From assembly GCA_030761205.1 (NCBI GenBank), contig JAULJL010000005.1, positions 4,923,501 to 4,987,500 of the forward strand: a stretch of 64,000 bases of DNA, read 5' to 3'. The position numbers and the translations under genes are program-made. Below are positions 60,532 to 64,000 of the stretch, piece after piece; within the stretch, counting starts at the first letter, position 1, and each line of letters starts with the position of its first letter. The notes beneath the pieces were generated by a model, which was not told the DNA's origin, searched no databases, and saw only the letters and a program-made list of their open reading frames with translations. Origin of the DNA: Fremontodendron californicum (Eukaryota; Streptophyta; Magnoliopsida; Malvales; Malvaceae).

Positions 60532-60711
60532 CTATGTTATTCGGATTCGGTTGTGAGTGTCGAACACGGGTATGTTCAATTTTTTCCAAGATTTTCATGT
60601 ATTTGGAGGGTCCTTGGAGGATCATATCTCTATACATATGTCCGGATATACGTCGGACACGGGTGTCGAACACGGATACTTCAAGAAATATAAAGAGTTG
60701 GAGCAACCTAG
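60532..60711 (+). mobile_element. CTATGTT-family MITE with perfect 8-bp duplication
   Basis: 180 bases, starts CTATGTTATTCGGATTC and ends GAGTTGGAGCAACCTAG. The duplication ctttttct (60524-60531, 60712-60719) is perfect. It keeps both subterminal phrases (GAACACGGGTATG and ATACGTCGGACACGG). Confidence 0.9.
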
Positions 60712-60965
60712 CTTTTTCTCATTCTTAATATTCTTTAGCATAGGCTCCAGGACCCCATCTCTCAACTCTTGTTTGTCTTACTCATCTCCCTTTTGTCCAA
60801 ATTTGACACCTTTCCATTGAAAATCAACTACCTTTGGCTCATTAAATTATGGAACCCTGGAAGTCTTCTCCCCAGAAATACGAAAATTTATTTATTTTCT
60901 TGTCATTCTTTAACCCTGCCGTGCTAGGTTTGATCGTCAAGAAGTAATTAAGAAACAATTAATAG

Positions 60966-60979
60966 CCACAGTTCTATTA

Positions 60980-61008
<29 letters not shown>
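60966..61008. repeat. (ATT)n microsatellite
   Basis: About 14 ATT trinucleotides in intergenic DNA. Confidence 0.85.
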
Positions 61009-61010
<2 letters not shown>

Positions 61011-61679
61011 ATATTTTCTCAGGTCTTCCTTAATAATCAAACAAAATACATATAGTTTTAAACTTAGCTCCCTATAGAATTTGACTGCAGTTGTTTCCCT
61101 AGTCCACAAAATACGCTATTGGTTTGCTGCTTCTGACATTACAATTTCAGCCCTTTTGCATAGGGGAAGCAAACTACTATATGTCTACTTCATTAAGAAA
61201 TGAGATCAGGTCCTAATGAAGGAAATTATTGTAGACTTTTCGAGCACAAAATCGACGATTAGCCACTTAATTTGTCAAGTTTTGCATGTAAAAGTTGTTT
61301 TATGTGTTCTTAATGATGTCTTTTGTGGTTGAAAATACGTATGTGCTTAGGTAATATACACGTATATACTACCGCCATTGTCCGGAATGAAGGAGTCATA
61401 TAACTTGCTATGACCTTTGCTAATTTTTTTTTGTTCTTAGTTTTGGTTATGGACATTTGAAAACTGAGTTAGGGGAGATTCTTGTTTGGTAAATAAGTTT
61501 ATGACTAAATCAAAAACTCACCAAATGTACGTAGCATCACGCATGTAGGAAGATTATTCAAGGATTGACTTGGCTAATTTTTTTTGGATAAGTTGGCTAA
61601 TTTTTCTTTGAAGTCATTGTCAATTTTAATTTATTGGATTTCTCCTTATGAATAATAAATGATGATTATGTTTTATATT

Positions 61680-61954
61680 TAGAGGTGTCCATGAGTTGGA
61701 CTAGATTGATCTGGATAAAAATTTTATTTGCCAAGATCCGATCTAGGCAGGACCAAGCTTGAAAGTCTATTTTATCATTTAAAATATAAAAAATTATTTT
61801 ATATTAATATTTATATATTTTCATAATTATTATTATTATTATTTTTTTAATTTAAACAGTCTAGTCCTGATTACTAAAAATATATCTCAAGCTCAGCCCA
61901 ATTTGAGTTGGGCCTATCAGGCAAGACGGGTAGTTCGATTCATTTATAGATTTA
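61680..61954. mobile_element. hAT-like MITE (TAGAGGTGTCC end)
   Basis: 275 bases starting TAGAGGTGTCCATGAGTTGG. The flanks tttatatt (61672-61679) and tttagatt (61955-61962) agree at 7 of 8 bases. The right end is worn (CATTTATAGATTTA). It carries GATCCGATCTAGG and CTAGTCCTGATT subterminal phrases. No coding capacity. Confidence 0.65.
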
Positions 61955-61959
61955 TTTAG

Positions 61960-62175
61960 ATTTGGTAATTTTGAATACGACATGAAAACACAACACGATT
62001 AATAAACACGAAAACAGTATAATTAATATGACACAATTAGTAAACACGAAAACAATGTAATTAACACGACACGTTTAAATACAATTAATATGATACGTTT
62101 AACACATGTATCATATTCATGTTTAAGATTTTAACATATTTAATAATTTGTGTCGTATTTATATTTACATGATTG
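61960..62175. repeat. Dispersed ACACGA repeat fragment
   Basis: Phrases such as AACACGATTAATAAACACGA and TTAACACGACACGTTTAA alternate. It is the reverse-strand relative of the 7898-8605 block and of fragments at 1640-1790 and 23540-23640. Confidence 0.5.
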
Positions 62176-62760
62176 ATAAAAAAAAATACGAGACATGATT
62201 TGCATACACAAATTGTCTGGTTTATGTTTTCACATTGGATAACATAAGAAGAAAATTGAAGTAGACTTGGCTATTGCTTCAACCTATATATTGATGTCAC
62301 GGTGAGATTGCACGTGTGCTCCACACGCATTAATCACTAATTAAATTTGATTAAGAGGAGGCTTAAATCACTAATTAACCTTGATTAGGATCATTCTGAC
62401 AAAGCATTAAGAAAAAATGAAAAAAACAAAAACTCTTACGTATGGTCCAAGATTATATTAATATATATAATTAAAAATAAAAATAGTGGATATAGGTGGC
62501 CTTTGTGGGGCTTTTTTTTAGTAATTGCATCCTACAAATGAAGCATTTGGAATAATTAAAATAATGGTTTGGAAGGTCCAGAGACGTCTTAATTGAGTTG
62601 CTAATTAAGCTTAAAATGGAATGGTAGCATTTTTTATTTATTTTTTTTGCTTTAAATATATTTTTATTCACCATTAACTTGGATGTCTCATTGGAGACAT
62701 AATCCTTTCCTTTCATGTTTAAACTAAAAAGTGATGTGAAATTCAGTTTACCTCCTTCTT

Positions 62761-63022
62761 AGCCCAGTTTGCTAATGCAATTTTTACTTTAAGAAATTTT
62801 TTTAAAGATATGATCGTATTTTTTAAAGATATGATGATTTTATTATTCTCGTATCTTTAAATTTTTATTATTTTATGCATATTTTTTTGGACATTTCTAT
62901 TTACCACAACACTTTTTCACAACAATAAACACTTAAATTCTTAAATTATATTTTTTTATCATACTTTTAAAACATACTTTTTTTCAATCCAAATTTTTTC
63001 AAACAACAATATTAAACTAGAC
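62761..63022 (-). mobile_element. MITE, first member of an inverted pair
   Basis: The left end AGCCCAGTTTGCTAATGCAA and the right end (complement AGTCTAGTTTAATATTGTTG) are imperfect inverted repeats. The right half (62901-63022) is repeated in inverted orientation at 63871-64000. No target duplication could be read. Confidence 0.55.
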
Positions 63023-63870
63023 TTAAAGCAAAAAAGAATCTTGAATGTGATATGTCATTTGTTAATTTTTTATTTTTAATAACAAAATTATTAGAGCCTA
63101 AAAAGTATCTTTTTAAAATAAAAAAGAAAACAAGTATATATGACAAAAAATAAAGAATAATTACCACAAAGGAATCTAAATCCTCAATCAAGAATGTTGG
63201 GGTTGCGGAAGGTGCATGCAAATTTCATTCTTAGGGCTTTAGTTTAGTGTAGAAAGTGTTAAATTTAAATCTTGCATTGGGCTATTTTATTAATTAATTA
63301 ATAAAGAAAAAAAAGTATAAGATAGCATGTGGATTTTGGATAAACATTGAAGTACCAGTGTCTATTATTCACACTTCACTTCCAATCAGTTTAAATGTAT
63401 TTTTTTTTTTTTATTTGTTGTTGAAAGGCAGTTTAAAACGTATTAAACACTCAATTCTATGGTCCAAGTATCATGAATCTAGTTCTACAAAAAGTTGTGA
63501 TTAAGAAATGCTCTTTTGTTTCTTTTTGCTTTTGCTAATTGTTTCCTTTTTTCCCCTATTATAAATTCACTTTCATTTATATATGATAATAAAAAAAATA
63601 TCATTATTTATATATGAAATAAATTATACTCGTTTTTTTAAAGATTATATATATTTTATAATATGATCATGAATATTTTAGATTTTATCTGAATCTAATT
63701 TCTCCTTTGAACGATCTTAAAGATGCGTTCTGCTTATAGAGTCTTAATACATTTACTGGTAACATTTTTTGAGTAAAAAAAAAATTGTTCAAATGCTATT
63801 TTAATGTCTTAAAATTTCTTAAACAAATGGAAAATGTTGACAATTAGAAACAATGGGTTGATACCATTTT

Positions 63871-64000
63871 AGGCTAGTTTAGAATGGCTGTTAAAAAAAA
63901 AAATTTGGATTGCAAAAAAATATGTTTAAAAAGTGTGGTGAAAAAAAATATAATTTAAACATTTTTAAGTGTTTGACATTGTTGTGAAAAAGCATGTTAT
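63871..64000 (+). mobile_element. Same MITE, second copy, cut by the window end
   Basis: Begins AGGCTAGTTTAGAATGGCTG and continues with ATTTGGATTGCAAAAAAATA, GTGGTGAAAAAAAATATAAT and GACATTGTTGTGAAAAAG, the inverted counterpart of 62901-63022. The rest lies outside the window. Confidence 0.55.

Noticed and set aside
1..64000. CRISPR arrays, bacterial operons, rRNA or tRNA genes
   Set aside because: No regularly spaced identical repeats with unique spacers, no ribosomal sequence and no cloverleaf with A and B boxes were seen; the window is plant nuclear DNA. A tRNA scan was not possible and could still find one.

Overview
The window is nuclear DNA of a flowering plant, most likely a eudicot. 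It shows AT-rich intergenic DNA, short GT-AG introns, plant-specific gene families (SWEET, violaxanthin de-epoxidase, KNOLLE syntaxin, SIP aquaporin, SPARK-type receptor kinase) and abundant LTR retrotransposons and MITEs. The species cannot be fixed from sequence alone.

Layout. 0-5 kb: a partly duplicated segment, then a six-exon SWEET sugar transporter (+, 2838-4441). 5.8-6.2 kb: a truncated receptor-kinase pseudogene. 6.7-7.3 kb: an isolated LTR with its polypurine tract. 7.9-8.6 kb: degenerate CGTGTCGTGTT-rich repeats. 9.4-16.8 kb: a nearly complete Copia element (-). 17.1-20.3 kb: a six-exon receptor-like kinase (-), the likely source relative of the 5.8 kb fragment. 21.2-23.2 kb: a higher-order tandem repeat. 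25-28.3 kb: violaxanthin de-epoxidase (+), convergent with KNOLLE/SYP111 syntaxin (-, 28.8-29.7 kb). 30.3-35.5 kb: gene-free AT-rich DNA. 35.6-39.6 kb: SIP1 aquaporin (+). 41.1-44.8 kb: apyrase (+). 45.3-48.5 kb: a cluster of DNA transposons. 48.9-50.5 kb: a decayed PPR gene (+). 52.5-58.2 kb: a Gypsy element (-) with perfect target-site duplication. 60.0-60.3 kb: two possible terminal exons of an unidentified gene. 60.5-64 kb: more MITEs.

The genes are independent single-copy plant functions, not an operon or pathway: sugar efflux, surface signalling, photoprotection, cytokinesis vesicle fusion, endomembrane water transport and NTP/NDP hydrolysis. Splice phases were checked arithmetically for all intact genes and each gives one open reading frame.

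The most unusual content is the mobile DNA. One MITE family (ends CTATGTT, 8-bp target duplications) is present about ten times. It sits in three consecutive introns of the receptor kinase and twice in the last SIP1 intron, always in the same orientation relative to the host gene. Other families with readable duplications are a 1.37-kb hAT-like element with CCCGAA arrays, a MULE-like MITE with a perfect 9-bp duplication, and short elements with TAGAGGTG-type ends.
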